A stretch of DNA of 64,000 nucleotides, taken from the NCBI RefSeq assembly GCF_003315075.1, contig NZ_QNRJ01000004.1, positions 124,001-188,000 on the forward strand, given 5' to 3'. Origin of the DNA: Rossellomorea aquimaris. GTDB taxonomy: Bacteria; Bacillota; Bacilli; Bacillales; Bacillaceae_B. The notes beneath the pieces are model-generated. The model did no database searches and was not told the DNA's origin. It saw only the letters and a program-made list of their open reading frames with translations. Below are positions 1 to 9,300 of this stretch, one piece after another (position 1 is the first letter of the stretch; the number at the start of each line of letters is the position of its first letter). The translations under genes and the position numbers were made by a program.

Positions 1-1
1 A

Positions 2-1168
2 CGATTCTACTACTACCCTGTTGTTCAGTTCCTGTTGGTGGGAGTGAACGGGGCATTTACAACCGGGGATATCTTTAACCTCTTCGTCTTTTTCGAAGTG
101 ATGCTGATGAGTTCATATGTTCTGCTCGTTCTGGGCGGGACAAAGGCTCAATTGCGTGAGGGAATCAAATACATCCTCGTCAATGTCATCTCCTCTGCTT
201 TATTCGTCATTGCCGTTGCATACTTGTATTCCGTGGTGGGGACATTGAATATGGCAGATATTTCGAGAAAGATTGCTGATTTGAATCAGCCGGGAATTCT
301 TACAGCAATCGCTATCATGTTTCTATTGGTCTTCGGACTTAAGGGTGCGATCTTCCCTCTTTACTTTTGGTTACCAGGCTCATACTATGCACCCCCAACA
401 CCGGTGCTTGCTTTATTCGGGGCATTGCTTACAAAGGTAGGGATTTATTCCATATTACGAACGTACACATTATTCTTCTACCATGATACCGGGTATACAC
501 ATGAAATCCTGAGCATGTTAGCCATCCTGACCATCGTCCTTGGCTGTATCGGGGCAATCGCATATTGGGATGTCAAGAAGATCATCATCTACAACATCAT
601 CATTGCAGTTGGTGTGATATTGTTCGGGGTGTCGACCATGAACCCTGAAGCATTAGAAGGAGCTATTTACTATCTCGTTCATGACATGATTATTAAAGCG
701 GCCCTGTTCCTCCTGGTTGGAGTGATGATTGCCATTACCGGCACAGCCGACCTCAAGAAAATGGGAGGTCTCATTAAAGAGTACCCGTGGCTCGGCTGGA
801 CGTTCCTCGTGGCAGCCTTCTCCTTGGCAGGGATCCCTCCTTTGAGTGGATTTATAGGGAAACTATTAATTCTAAGAGGAAGCTTTGCTGCAGAAGCGTA
901 TGTCGGTGCCGGTGTCATTCTGGCATCAAGTCTAGTGGTACTGTATTCTGTTGTGAAAATATTCCTGAATGGTATATGGGGAACTCCAAAAGAATACAAC
1001 GGAATTTCAAAAGGTCACGCTCGTTACTTATGGATGACTTCCGCAATACTCGTCGTGTTAGCCGTATGTTACGGCTTTGGTGCCGAGGCGGTCCGTCCTT
1101 TATTCTCACAAGCAGCAGAAGTACTGGTGAATCCGAATCTTTATATAGACGCAGTGTTAAAGGAGTAA
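2..1168 (+). CDS. mrpD: Na+/H+ antiporter subunit D (MrpD), 5' truncated by window edge
   Basis: This is the D subunit of the Mrp multi-subunit cation/proton antiporter, a membrane protein homologous to the proton-pumping NuoL/M/N subunits of complex I. The reading frame is open to the first bases of the window, so about 100 N-terminal residues are missing. The visible 388 residues form many hydrophobic helices, with the family segment TGDIFNLFVFFEVMLM near the start and a buried Lys in FGLKGAIFPLYFWLP, the type of residue used for proton translocation. mrpE follows after 6 bases. Internal TTG or ATG codons should not be taken as the start. Confidence 0.95.
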   Translation, partial: RFYYYPVVQFLLVGVNGAFTTGDIFNLFVFFEVMLMSSYVLLVLGGTKAQLREGIKYILVNVISSALFVIAVAYLYSVVGTLNMADISRKIADLNQPGILTAIAIMFLLVFGLKGAIFPLYFWLPGSYYAPPTPVLALFGALLTKVGIYSILRTYTLFFYHDTGYTHEILSMLAILTIVLGCIGAIAYWDVKKIIIYNIIIAVGVILFGVSTMNPEALEGAIYYLVHDMIIKAALFLLVGVMIAITGTADLKKMGGLIKEYPWLGWTFLVAAFSLAGIPPLSGFIGKLLILRGSFAAEAYVGAGVILASSLVVLYSVVKIFLNGIWGTPKEYNGISKGHARYLWMTSAILVVLAVCYGFGAEAVRPLFSQAAEVLVNPNLYIDAVLKE

Positions 1169-1174
1169 TGTAGA

Positions 1175-1651
1175 ATGGCATTTCAAATTTTATTAAACTT
1201 TTTCCTGGCCTTTGTCTGGATGTTTCTTTCGGTATCCTTTACTTCTCAGTCATTTATTATTGGCTATTTGCTAGGATTGCTTGTGATTTTTGCATTCAGA
1301 AGGTTTTTCGGCTCACGGTTTTATTTATTACGCGTGGCTGCCGTAATCAAGTTATTCTTCCTGTTTTTAAAAGAACTGATCCTTGCTAACATCTCGGTTT
1401 TAAAAACGATCCTGAGACCGAAGCTTGATTTCCAACCGGGAATCTTTGCTTTACCGACAGATTTAAAAACAGATTGGGAGATTACCTTATTAGCTAATCT
1501 CATTACCCTGACACCCGGGACACTCGTGATGGATGTATCGTATGATAATAAGATTCTTTATGTCCATGCCATCGATATCCCTGATGTGGATCAAGCCATT
1601 GATGAGATTAAAAATTCCTTTGAAAAAGCCATTATGGAGGTGAGTCGCTAA
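1175..1651 (+). CDS. mrpE: Na+/H+ antiporter subunit E (MrpE)
   Basis: Small accessory subunit of the Mrp antiporter, 158 residues, with two or three N-terminal membrane helices and a cytoplasmic C-terminal half. The conserved LITLTPGTLVMDVS segment lies at about residues 108-121. It begins 6 bases after mrpD with ATG, and its TAA stop overlaps the mrpF ATG by one base (TAATG), so the two are probably translationally coupled. Family, length and position between D and F all agree. Confidence 0.94.
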   Translation: MAFQILLNFFLAFVWMFLSVSFTSQSFIIGYLLGLLVIFAFRRFFGSRFYLLRVAAVIKLFFLFLKELILANISVLKTILRPKLDFQPGIFALPTDLKTDWEITLLANLITLTPGTLVMDVSYDNKILYVHAIDIPDVDQAIDEIKNSFEKAIMEVSR

Positions 1652-1935
1652 TGTTACACACGATTTTCCAAATCACACTGCTATGCGTCTCCCTATCCAT
1701 GCTGGGACTTGTATACAGGGTTGTGAAAGGGCCAACCACCCCTGACCGTGTGGTAGCCCTGGATGCAATCGGTATCAATCTGATTGCCATCATCGCCCTC
1801 GTATCCATGATGCTCGATACTTACGCCTTTCTGGAAGTTATTCTCCTTCTTGGGATTCTGGCTTTCTTGGGAACCGTTGCCTTTTCAAAGTTCTTAGAGA
1901 AAGGGGAGATCATCGAACGTGAGCGAGATCATTAG
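1651..1935 (+). CDS. mrpF: Na+/H+ antiporter subunit F (MrpF)
   Basis: A 94-residue integral membrane subunit of the Mrp antiporter with three predicted helices. The family signature GPTTPDRVVALDAIG is at about residues 27-41. Its start overlaps the mrpE stop by one base, and its 3' end overlaps the GTG start of mrpG by 17 bases, typical of a tightly coupled mrp operon. In B. subtilis MrpF has been linked to cholate efflux as well as Na+ resistance; that role is not visible here. Confidence 0.94.
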   Translation: MLHTIFQITLLCVSLSMLGLVYRVVKGPTTPDRVVALDAIGINLIAIIALVSMMLDTYAFLEVILLLGILAFLGTVAFSKFLEKGEIIERERDH

Positions 1936-2281
1936 ATTTTTCATCGGGTTCTTTTTAGTAGTAGGAGGGTTTCTCAGCCTGGTCACTGCCTTTGGTTTGC
2001 TGAGACTCCCGGATGTATATACGAGAAATCATGCGGCTTCTAAAAGTGCGACACTCGGCGTGATGTCGATTCTTTTGGCAACATTCCTTTACTTTTATTT
2101 GGAGCATGGACACTTTAATTCGAGACTGATTCTGGCGATCTTCTTCATCTTTGTGACGGCACCTGTTGCTGGACACCTCATCTCAAGAGCTGCCTATAAT
2201 TCCGGGGTTAAGCTTTGGGATAAAAGCGTTCGGGATGACCTAAAAGATAAAAAAGAATATGACCGCCAAAACAGTCAATAA
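1919..2281 (+). CDS. mrpG: Na+/H+ antiporter subunit G (MrpG)
   Basis: Last subunit of the Mrp antiporter, 120 residues, with three membrane helices and a charged C-terminal tail. The conserved LLRLPDVYTRNHAASKSATL segment is at about residues 27-46. The start is GTG at 1919, inside the 3' end of mrpF, and no ATG fits the conserved N-terminus better. A strong hairpin follows within 20 bases and ends the operon. Confidence 0.94.
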   Translation: MSEIIRFFIGFFLVVGGFLSLVTAFGLLRLPDVYTRNHAASKSATLGVMSILLATFLYFYLEHGHFNSRLILAIFFIFVTAPVAGHLISRAAYNSGVKLWDKSVRDDLKDKKEYDRQNSQ

Positions 2282-2297
2282 CGAGCTTATACGAAAC

Positions 2298-2345
2298 AAA
2301 AAGGCTTGACCTCATGAGGATCTCCTCGAGTGGTCAAGCCTTTTT
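2298..2345. terminator. Bidirectional terminator between mrpG and the DUF2188 gene
   Basis: The arms AAAAAGGCTTGACC and GGTCAAGCCTTTTT pair perfectly around a loop that can form a small secondary stem. It has A-runs before and T-runs after, so it serves both converging genes. Confidence 0.9.
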
Positions 2346-2347
2346 CC

Positions 2348-2716
2348 TTATTGTTGATACAAGTGATTCTCTACACTTCCATCCTGTTTGTGTACAACAA
2401 GCGTGCCGGAATGATCCGTCACATAGTCCTTCGCCTTTGATAACAGCTTATCCTTCGTCTCTTCCACCAGGATGGCACGTTGTCCGTCAGCTTTCTTTAA
2501 CTGCCAGCCGTCATCATGTGGACTGACATGATATTCGGTTTTATCCGAAGCACTTCCTTCTTCAGACTTATGGGCCCGGTCGGTGGCAATCGCAATCGCT
2601 CGTCCCTCTTCATACCCTTCATCGAGAAGGGCGTTGGCAATCTCAATGGCTTTGTTCCGAACATCCGCAGGCAGGTTTTTCAGTGAATCAGGATAATCAT
2701 TTTTTGTCCAACTCAT
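2348..2716 (-). CDS. DUF2188 / YdaT-like protein with ChaB-like N-terminus
   Basis: A 122-residue soluble protein. Residues 1-50 resemble ChaB-like segments (MSWTKNDYPDSLKNLPADVR, then IANALLDEGYEEGRAIAIAT). The C-terminal half is a DUF2188 domain with the HVSPHDDGWQLK and VVHKQDGSV pattern. Function is unknown; B. subtilis YdaT is the closest relative I recall. The ATG at 2716 was chosen because AGGAGG lies 8 bases upstream; the frame extends seven codons further with no ribosome site. Confidence 0.85.
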   Translation of the reverse strand: MSWTKNDYPDSLKNLPADVRNKAIEIANALLDEGYEEGRAIAIATDRAHKSEEGSASDKTEYHVSPHDDGWQLKKADGQRAILVEETKDKLLSKAKDYVTDHSGTLVVHKQDGSVENHLYQQ

Positions 2717-2800
2717 TACATATAGCCTCCTAATCAAATGGTTAGTTATTGATTTCCCATTTATTCACTTTTAAAACATTTGGATATGTAAGAATTCCGT

Positions 2801-3184
2801 TTAGCGTTTTGGCACAACTGCCATCGTACATCTTGAAACACAGATCAGTTGATCGTCCTCATCCGTGATCTTAATCTCCCAAACCATTGTGGTTCTTCCT
2901 TGGTGCATCACCGTTCCTGTAGCAGTAACAAGGCCATCACGCTTTGCTTTAATATGATTGGCATTGATCTCCAAACCGAAGCAAATCTCCTTATCCAGAT
3001 CAATTAATTGCACCGCCCCAACACTCGCAACCGTTTCTGCAAGTGCCACTGATGCTCCTCCATGAAGGAACCCGAATGGCTGTCTCGTGTTTTCATTTAC
3101 TGGCATCGTTGCAATCACTTTTCCTTTTCCCAGTTCGACAAATTCAATTCCTAACGTGCTGATTAATGTATTTTCCATGTTCAT
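2801..3184 (-). CDS. yuxO: Hotdog-fold thioesterase, PaaI/YdiI family (YuxO-like)
   Basis: A 127-residue single hotdog domain. The HGGASVALAETVAS segment (about residues 41-54) carries the Glu and His-Gly-Gly typical of the YdiI/PaaI acyl-CoA thioesterases, some of which hydrolyse 1,4-dihydroxy-2-naphthoyl-CoA in menaquinone synthesis. Substrate here is inferred only. GAGGTGA sits 5 bases before the ATG at 3184; a second ATG two codons later is also usable. Proximity to mrp matches the order I remember from B. subtilis. Confidence 0.85.
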   Translation of the reverse strand: MNMENTLISTLGIEFVELGKGKVIATMPVNENTRQPFGFLHGGASVALAETVASVGAVQLIDLDKEICFGLEINANHIKAKRDGLVTATGTVMHQGRTTMVWEIKITDEDDQLICVSRCTMAVVPKR

Positions 3185-3359
3185 GTGAATCACCTCATCA
3201 TATTTTCTTCTCTATTATCTGTTCTATAGTGGCTGTGAAAATCCTTTATTTTGCCTAAAAGGGCTTGGCCGCTCTCCCCATCCACCTTTTGTTTCATGAA
3301 TAATTCCCTCTACATTTTCATACATTTCCTTAGAGCATTCCTAAGAAAGGGGTTATGTT

Positions 3360-3740
3360 ATGTATCGGTACCATCCTTTTTATCCGCCCACTCAACGCCC
3401 CTATCCTCCTATTTATACAAGGGCACAGCCTTCATACAACCGCAACTATCCCCCTGTTGAAACCAAAACATTTATGTCTTCAGCAGGTAAAACATTGAGC
3501 TTGATGGAAGATGCCCAAAAAGTGCTCCAAAGAATTAAATCTTCAGATGATTTTTCATCGAAATTTATGAGGGCTGCACAGCAATCGAACCTTCCTGAAG
3601 TACATAAACTACTTCAAACCATCGGCACAAAAGTACAGCCCGTCGTCTCATTTAACCCTGACGGTGTACGTTTAGTCTTCGATGAGAAACTTGGCCAGGT
3701 GGATTGCTGCCATTTGATTGTGATTGTCCGGTGGATGTAG
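3360..3740 (+). CDS. Small Pro/Tyr-rich hypothetical protein (possibly YuzC-like)
   Basis: A 126-residue protein. Residues 1-35 are rich in Pro, Tyr and Arg (repeats such as YPPIY and YNRNYPPV), as in spore-surface proteins. The remainder is a helical segment ending in a hydrophobic strand. AAGAAAGGGG precedes the ATG by 7 bases and a good terminator follows, so it is probably real. It may be related to B. subtilis YuzC, but I cannot confirm that. A role in the spore is only inferred from composition. Confidence 0.7.
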   Translation: MYRYHPFYPPTQRPYPPIYTRAQPSYNRNYPPVETKTFMSSAGKTLSLMEDAQKVLQRIKSSDDFSSKFMRAAQQSNLPEVHKLLQTIGTKVQPVVSFNPDGVRLVFDEKLGQVDCCHLIVIVRWM

Positions 3741-3773
3741 GGAAGCGACGTGGTGAACCGTCTGTGAAAGAAC

Positions 3774-3804
3774 AAAAAGCAAGGGCACATGTCCCTTGCT
3801 TTTG
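3774..3804. terminator. Bidirectional terminator
   Basis: The hairpin AAAAGCAAGGG / CCCTTGCTTTT with a tight loop lies between the small protein at 3360 and the converging transporter gene. Confidence 0.85.
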
Positions 3805-5121
3805 TTATAGAATAATGGCTGCAATCCAGCCGAATAGTATCAGTGGAATGTTGTAGTGTAAGAAAGTTGGTACACACGTATCCCAAATGTGATTATGCTG
3901 TCCATCCGCATTCAATCCGGCTGTCGGCCCAAGTGTACTGTCCGATGCGGGAGAACCTGCATCACCAAGTGCCCCAGAGGTCCCGACAATCGCAATCGTT
4001 GCGAGTGGGCTGAATCCAAGCTCCATGGCAAGTGGTACGAAGATGGCTGCAATGATTGGAATCGTAGCAAATGACGATCCGATGCCCATTGTCACCAGGA
4101 GTCCTACGATCAACATGATGAGAGCTGCCAATGCCTGGTTTCCGCCGATTAGGTCAGCAGTCGCTTCAACCAATGTTTCGACATCACCTGTGGCTTTTAC
4201 CACTTCAGCAAAGCCTGATGCCGTAATCATCACAAAGCCTATGAAGGCCATCATTTTCATTCCTTCATTCAGTAACCCGTCGGCCTCTTTCCATTTAACC
4301 GATCCTGTGATGTATAGAACGGCAATACCAGCTAATGCACCGAAAATCATTGATTCCAGCTGAAGCTGAACATATAGGGCGACTACGATGGAAACGAGAG
4401 CGAAAATCATCGCTCTTTTATTATAAACGACCTTCTCTTCAGCAATCACTTCTTCTGCTTCATTGTAGTCACGTGGTTTACGGTAGCTCACAAACACGGC
4501 GATGAGTAACCCGATCACCATTCCTCCTACAGGGAGAAGCATCGCTTTCGGAATATCACCTAACGCAATTTCCATGCCGCTTGAGCCCATGTTTTGAGCG
4601 ATGATTTCATGGAACTGCAAGCCAAATCCTACAGGTAATAGAATATACGGAGCCGTTAAACCAAACGTAATCACAGATGCGATTAAACGTCGGTCTATCC
4701 GTAACTCTGTCATCACCTTCAATAAAGGTGGAATCAAAATAGGGATAAACGCAATGTGAATCGGAATCACATTTTGTGAAAAACAAGCCATAATTAAAAT
4801 AGATAAAACAATAAGTGCTTTCGAAAGCGCTGTTTTTCTGGAATCGCCTTTTTTCCCAACTACTTTAAGTACCCAGTCAACAAGTAGATTCGGGATTCCC
4901 GTATAAGAAATCGCCACCGCAAATCCACCCAGTAATGCATAACTTAAGGCGATACTTGCCCCGCCGCTGATTCCTTCAGTAAATACGGATATCGTCTCGT
5001 TTAATCCCAGCCCACCAGTCAATCCTCCGACTAACGCACCAGTGATCAGAGCGAATACAACATTCACGCGTACCAGGCTTAGTACAAGCATGACCAGAAC
5101 CGCTATAACAACTGCGTTCAT
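3805..5121 (-). CDS. yuiF: YuiF-type Na+/H+ antiporter family transporter
   Basis: A 438-residue polytopic membrane protein with about ten hydrophobic helices, of the Na+/H+ antiporter / amino-acid transporter family that includes B. subtilis YuiF. The GDAGSPASDSTLGPTAGLN segment near the C-terminus resembles the conserved polar loop of NhaC-like carriers. The substrate is unproven; both amino acid and cation exchange have been suggested for the family. AGGAGGAAGG precedes the ATG at 5121 by 5 bases, so the six upstream codons of the open frame are excluded. A sigma-A promoter lies about 90 bases upstream. Confidence 0.88.
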   Translation of the reverse strand: MNAVVIAVLVMLVLSLVRVNVVFALITGALVGGLTGGLGLNETISVFTEGISGGASIALSYALLGGFAVAISYTGIPNLLVDWVLKVVGKKGDSRKTALSKALIVLSILIMACFSQNVIPIHIAFIPILIPPLLKVMTELRIDRRLIASVITFGLTAPYILLPVGFGLQFHEIIAQNMGSSGMEIALGDIPKAMLLPVGGMVIGLLIAVFVSYRKPRDYNEAEEVIAEEKVVYNKRAMIFALVSIVVALYVQLQLESMIFGALAGIAVLYITGSVKWKEADGLLNEGMKMMAFIGFVMITASGFAEVVKATGDVETLVEATADLIGGNQALAALIMLIVGLLVTMGIGSSFATIPIIAAIFVPLAMELGFSPLATIAIVGTSGALGDAGSPASDSTLGPTAGLNADGQHNHIWDTCVPTFLHYNIPLILFGWIAAIIL

Positions 5122-5211
5122 AACTACCTTCCTCCTCATAATTCTTCATGCAACGATCTATCGTTTTGCTTTAGTTCGCTAAATTGGTAGAGTAATAAAA
5201 TCACGATTTCA

Positions 5212-5240
5212 ACTTTAACAAGATAAAGAGAGTTTGTCAA
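5212..5240 (-). promoter_or_regulatory. Sigma-A promoter of yuiF
   Basis: On the minus strand TTGACA, a 17-base spacer and TAAAGT. The -35 is perfect and the -10 matches 4 of 6. Confidence 0.65.
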
Positions 5241-5305
5241 CACTTTAGCAGAGTAAAAGAGGAGTGGGAAATTTTATCAGAGAATATGACGTATCTCACA
5301 AAAAA

Positions 5306-5347
5306 AGCCTTCTTTCAGTGTCATCGTGCTTAAACACTGAAAAAAGA
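5306..5347 (-). terminator. Terminator of pepA
   Basis: On the minus strand the arms TTTCAGTGT and ACACTGAAA are followed by AGAAGGC and a run of seven T. It lies just downstream of the pepA stop. Confidence 0.8.
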
Positions 5348-5364
5348 CTCTCCATTCCGTCATA

Positions 5365-6870
5365 TTATTTTTCTAAAGGTACAAAGCGCTCAACTAATAG
5401 TGCAAGCGTTCTTGCCATGACACCTGTTCCTCCTTTCGGACCCAGTTCATAGCTGCCTTTCGTCGTTGCCGTACCGGCGATATCAAGATGTACCCAAGGA
5501 AGACCTTCAGCGAACTCCCCGACAAAGGCCCCGCCCATGATGGCATGACCTGCTCGTCCCGGTGAGTTGTTCAAGTCGGCAATATCACTTCCACGAACAC
5601 GCTTCTTGTCGTTTTCCGTATAAGGAAGCTGCCAGATGTATTCGCCTGATTCCCCTGACGCTTCCAGCACTTGCTCGAAGAACGCTTCATTATTCGTGAG
5701 TGCCCCCGTTTTGTCTTCACCCAGAGCAATGATGACTCCACCCGTTAAAGTTGCAACGTCCACTAAATAATTAGCTCCTTGATGCTTCGCATAGGTCATA
5801 CCGTCAGCTAGTGCGAGACGGCCCTCAGCGTCTGTATTTAACACTTCAATGGTTTTACCGCTCATCGATGTTATCACATCGTCAGGCTTGAATGCAGAGC
5901 CGCTCACCATATTGTCTGTTGAAGGAATGACGGCAACTACGTTTTGTTCCGGTTTGATTTCACCGATGATTTCCATGGCACCCAGAACCGCTGCTGCTCC
6001 CCCCATATCGGCTTTCATTCCGACGATTCCATCTTTCGGCTTAATAGAATAACCGCCTGTATCAAAGGTGATTCCTTTGCCAACCAAACCGATGACATCT
6101 TTCCACTCATCTTTCCCGTTGTACTTCAGAACGATCATTTTGGGAGGTTCAACGGATCCCTGGTTTACTGCGAGCAGTGCGCCCATGCCCAGATGTTCCA
6201 TCTCTTCTTTATCCAAAATTTCAACTTCAAAGTCATATCGCTTCGCTAATTCAAGGGCGTATTCGGCTAATTTTGTAGAAGTTAATAGATTACCAGGAGT
6301 GTTCACCAGCGTACGAGCTGAATTGACTCCGTTCCCAAAGGCGGAGCCGATATGTAAAGCCGTCTCTACTTCTTTAGAGTCTTCGCTTGTGAAGAACTCG
6401 ATCGAGTCTACGTGTACTTCCCGTTGATTTGATTTTTTCTTATAGCCGTGGAACTCATATGTAGACATCGTAAAGGCTTCCATAAATGCATGAGCTGCAT
6501 CTGTTGCTACCATTTCTTCAGAAATGAACGTATCCAGTGCTACTGAAAAAGAAGAAACTTTCATCCCCTTTAATGCTTTTGATGCCACCCCTAACGATTC
6601 TTTTAAAGAATCAAACGTAAGCTCTTTTTGTTTTCCAAGTCCAACGAACACTACTCTCTTCGTTTCGAGCTTACCAAATGTATGTACTTTGGTTACTTTC
6701 TTTGCTTTTGTAGATATGTCCCCGTCTTTTACCAGCTGTGTAAGATAGCCTTCGAACTTGTGGTCAAGCTCTTTCAGCTTCCCTTCAAATGTTGGCTGAC
6801 TGTAAATCCCAACAACCAGGCACTCCTGATCAGCTGCTGTCCATTCATTTTGATTAATTGAAAATTTCAT
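5365..6870 (-). CDS. pepA: Leucyl aminopeptidase PepA (M17 family, YuiE)
   Basis: Cytosolic dimetal aminopeptidase of 501 residues that releases N-terminal residues from peptides. The N-terminal regulatory domain covers about residues 1-170 and the catalytic domain the rest. The metal-binding motifs are visible: [11 protein letters not shown] near residue 264 (Lys and Asp), [13 protein letters not shown] near 285, and NTDAEGRL near 345 with the Asp, Glu and catalytic Arg. Length matches the family. GGAGGTG precedes the ATG, and a dedicated terminator follows. Confidence 0.96.
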   Translation of the reverse strand: MKFSINQNEWTAADQECLVVGIYSQPTFEGKLKELDHKFEGYLTQLVKDGDISTKAKKVTKVHTFGKLETKRVVFVGLGKQKELTFDSLKESLGVASKALKGMKVSSFSVALDTFISEEMVATDAAHAFMEAFTMSTYEFHGYKKKSNQREVHVDSIEFFTSEDSKEVETALHIGSAFGNGVNSARTLVNTPGNLLTSTKLAEYALELAKRYDFEVEILDKEEMEHLGMGALLAVNQGSVEPPKMIVLKYNGKDEWKDVIGLVGKGITFDTGGYSIKPKDGIVGMKADMGGAAAVLGAMEIIGEIKPEQNVVAVIPSTDNMVSGSAFKPDDVITSMSGKTIEVLNTDAEGRLALADGMTYAKHQGANYLVDVATLTGGVIIALGEDKTGALTNNEAFFEQVLEASGESGEYIWQLPYTENDKKRVRGSDIADLNNSPGRAGHAIMGGAFVGEFAEGLPWVHLDIAGTATTKGSYELGPKGGTGVMARTLALLVERFVPLEK

Positions 6871-6970
6871 TTATCCGACACCTCCACCCTCTATTATAGC
6901 GAAAATGTCCCATTATTTCGACTTTCTAACAAACCGATCCACAAAGTTAATTAAAGAGGTAAATAGGGTA

Positions 6971-6979
6971 TGATATAAT
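6971..6979 (+). promoter_or_regulatory. Extended -10 promoter upstream of yuiD
   Basis: TGATATAAT gives a TGn-extended, perfect -10 box about 50 bases before the yuiD start. The -35 region is weak, which an extended -10 can tolerate. Confidence 0.55.
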
Positions 6980-7027
6980 GAGAACATTATTTGTATTCAA
7001 ACAATTGAAAGGGTGGCATTTCACAGC

Positions 7028-7507
7028 ATGGAAGTATTTTCTAATTTTCCATTATGGGCATCTTTATTTTCAATCTTTTTTGCTCAGTTTGTTAAGGTTC
7101 CCATACAGTTTATCGCGACCAGGGAATTAAATTGGTCATTAATCACCTCAACAGGCGGGATGCCGAGTTCCCATTCAGCGGCCGTAACGGCATTATCCAC
7201 TGGAGTAGCCCTGGAAGTAGGCGTCGATTCACCAATCTTTGCTGTTTCCGCCATGTTTGCCATCATTACGATGTTTGACGCAACGGGTGTGAGAAGGCAG
7301 GCAGGAGAACAAGCCATTGTCCTGAATCGATTGATGGTCGATTTCCAAAGGTTCATGTCAGAAGCAAAAGGCTGGCAGAACAAGCCTGAACAGGAAAAGC
7401 GCAAGGAGTTAAAGGAATTACTCGGACACAAACCCATTGAAGTGTTCTTTGGTGGACTTTCCGGTATTATTCTGACCCTTCTTCTTCATTATTTCTTTTA
7501 TGCATAG
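7028..7507 (+). CDS. yuiD: YuiD, divergent PAP2 / DUF212 membrane protein
   Basis: A 159-residue integral membrane protein of the divergent acid-phosphatase/VanZ-like (DUF212) family. The conserved block STGGMPSSHSAAVTALSTG (about residues 42-60) carries the Ser and His residues of a PAP2-like active site, followed by FDATGVRRQAGEQA. The substrate is unknown; a lipid or prenyl phosphate is plausible. The ATG at 7028 aligns with the family start and has GAAAGGGTGG upstream; the GTG at 7013 lies inside that site. It forms a two-gene unit with the next gene, 10 bases downstream. Confidence 0.9.
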   Translation: MEVFSNFPLWASLFSIFFAQFVKVPIQFIATRELNWSLITSTGGMPSSHSAAVTALSTGVALEVGVDSPIFAVSAMFAIITMFDATGVRRQAGEQAIVLNRLMVDFQRFMSEAKGWQNKPEQEKRKELKELLGHKPIEVFFGGLSGIILTLLLHYFFYA

Positions 7508-7517
7508 GAGTGGCACG

Positions 7518-8312
7518 ATGAGAATTGTTTCGATCTGTCCAAGTAATACAGAAATAATCGATTACCTCGGATTAACTCCACTCCTCGTAGGAGTCGATGA
7601 TTACTCCGATTATCCTGAAGAGGTCCAATCACTTCCCAGGCTCGGACCGGATCTCTCCATTAATATGGATAAGCTGGAGTCCTTGGAGCCTGATTTAGTG
7701 TTTTCCTCATTAAGTGTACCCGGTATGGAAAAAAACATAGAAAATCTGGATAAACGGAACATCCCCCACATTACGTTAAATCCTCAGAGCTTTTCTGATA
7801 TAGCAGACGATCTTTTAACCGTGGGAAAAGCGTGTGGAATCGAAGAACATGCCATGAACCGTCAGAGTGAATTTCTGCAAATCGTAACACGATTAAAGAC
7901 GATTAGTTCCGGGGTTCACCATCCTCCATCTCTCTACTGGGAATGGTGGCCAAAGCCTGTTTTCACCCCTGGTAAGATCAACTGGTTAACCGAGTTGAGC
8001 GAGATGATCGGGGCACGGAATCTATATGAAGATGTGGATCTTGCGAGTGTTCAAACGGATTGGGAAGATGTACAAAAGCGTGATCCCGACTATATTTGTC
8101 TTGCCTGGGTCGGCGTTCAGCAGAAACGGGTCAACCCAGACATCGTGAAGAAGCGTCCGGGATGGAACCACATGAGAGCTGTTCAACAGGATCGAATATT
8201 CGTCCTGGAAGAAGCCCTCTATTGCAGGCCGTCCCCTCTTCTATTAAAGGGAGCCGTCAAGCTTGCCGGGATGCTTCATCCAGAATTGTATAAAGAGGTA
8301 CAATCACGTTAA
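7518..8312 (+). CDS. BtuF-like cobalamin/siderophore-binding-type protein without signal peptide
   Basis: A 264-residue protein of the periplasmic-binding family PF01497 (MRIVSICPSNTEIIDYLGL, then VGVDDYSDYP, MDKLESLEPDLVF, YWEWWPKP). Normally such proteins are exported lipoproteins feeding iron or vitamin B12 ABC importers. This one begins directly at the first domain strand and has neither signal peptide nor lipobox, so it should be cytosolic. The ATG at 7518 has AGGAG 7 bases upstream; an earlier start does not add a signal sequence. No permease or ATPase is adjacent. Ligand and role are unknown. Confidence 0.82.
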   Translation: MRIVSICPSNTEIIDYLGLTPLLVGVDDYSDYPEEVQSLPRLGPDLSINMDKLESLEPDLVFSSLSVPGMEKNIENLDKRNIPHITLNPQSFSDIADDLLTVGKACGIEEHAMNRQSEFLQIVTRLKTISSGVHHPPSLYWEWWPKPVFTPGKINWLTELSEMIGARNLYEDVDLASVQTDWEDVQKRDPDYICLAWVGVQQKRVNPDIVKKRPGWNHMRAVQQDRIFVLEEALYCRPSPLLLKGAVKLAGMLHPELYKEVQSR

Positions 8313-8342
8313 AAAAGCACGCAGTTCAACTGCGTGCTTTTC
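8313..8342. terminator. Bidirectional terminator
   Basis: GCACGCAGTT and AACTGCGTGC, flanked by A and T runs, lie between the converging BtuF-like gene and yuiC. Confidence 0.88.
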
Positions 8343-8346
8343 TTGA

Positions 8347-9051
8347 TTATTCTTCTTTAGGTGATAAAATCTGCTGTCTAAACACCTGCATGGATTTATT
8401 TTCATTAAGGTCTACTAATTGCTGTTCGGATAACTCTCCTGAACCCATCTGGATCACATACACATCCAGTGTCTGTTTACCCCATTCATTATACACATCA
8501 TCGACTGTCTCATAATAGAGGTCCAGTCTATTCCCCTTGATAGCGCTCCCTTTATCGGCTACAACCCCATATCCATAATGGGGGATAAAAAGAATGGTAC
8601 CAATAGGATAAACGGAAAGATCGGCTGCAATCGTAGAATATAAATCACGTTTCACCTTCACTCCTGAATATGTAATTCCATACAAGGGATGCCCAGGATT
8701 CTTCCCGGTCGATTCAATCCCGGCTGTATAGCCTGTGGCAACAACCTTATGCTTTGTATACTGATCCCAATCTACCGACTCTTCCAACGTCCTCGGTTCA
8801 ACGGGGGTACTCGCAGAAATCTGAGTTTCAAATCCTGCCAGCTTCTTAAGAAATTTAAATGACAATCCTATACGATTTGTCTGATGCTCTTTATAATTCA
8901 AATTGGTTTGATCACGGTCACCCTTGTCCATCAACCAGGTTTTAAAGGTTTGGGCTTCTACTCCGGAGACTGATTGAAAAGTAGTTCCCAGTGCCAGAAT
9001 GAACAAACTGACCATAACGAATCTCTTCGTCCATGTTTTAAACAAATTCAT
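8347..9051 (-). CDS. yuiC: YuiC, secreted 3D-domain (MltA/Sps-like) protein
   Basis: A 234-residue exported protein with an N-terminal signal (basic [11 protein letters not shown], then a hydrophobic core to about residue 30). The C-terminal 3D domain, named for three conserved Asp, occupies about residues 115-215: [40 protein letters not shown]. This double-psi beta-barrel occurs in lytic transglycosylase MltA and in Sps/resuscitation-type cell-wall muralytic factors, so a peptidoglycan role is inferred. GGAGGAGTG precedes the ATG at 9051 by 5 bases; the longer open frame adds 11 residues and no better site. Confidence 0.88.
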   Translation of the reverse strand: MNLFKTWTKRFVMVSLFILALGTTFQSVSGVEAQTFKTWLMDKGDRDQTNLNYKEHQTNRIGLSFKFLKKLAGFETQISASTPVEPRTLEESVDWDQYTKHKVVATGYTAGIESTGKNPGHPLYGITYSGVKVKRDLYSTIAADLSVYPIGTILFIPHYGYGVVADKGSAIKGNRLDLYYETVDDVYNEWGKQTLDVYVIQMGSGELSEQQLVDLNENKSMQVFRQQILSPKEE

Positions 9052-9300
9052 GTATTCACTCCTCCCACCCTTATTACTTCCCAACCAGGAGGAGATATAT
9101 GCATAAATTGAGAAAAAAATCGAATAGTTTCAATATTTGGAAATTAATTGGATGGATGTTTCTTGTGAAAGTCCCCTATTCGAACTGGTCCATTCCTTAC
9201 TTCAACTAGTATGTTCAATCCCCCAAAATACTTCCATAAATTAAATTTTTTTTTGAAAAGCTATAAAATGTTTTAGATGAGTAATATAGCGTGAACAAAT

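Noticed and set aside
3251-3460. 69-codon + strand ORF
   Set aside because: It overlaps the better supported gene at 3360 in another frame, has no ribosome site and no family-like pattern.
5140-5300. Riboswitch upstream of yuiF
   Set aside because: Only a promoter was found; no lysine, glycine, T-box or other aptamer core could be recognised.
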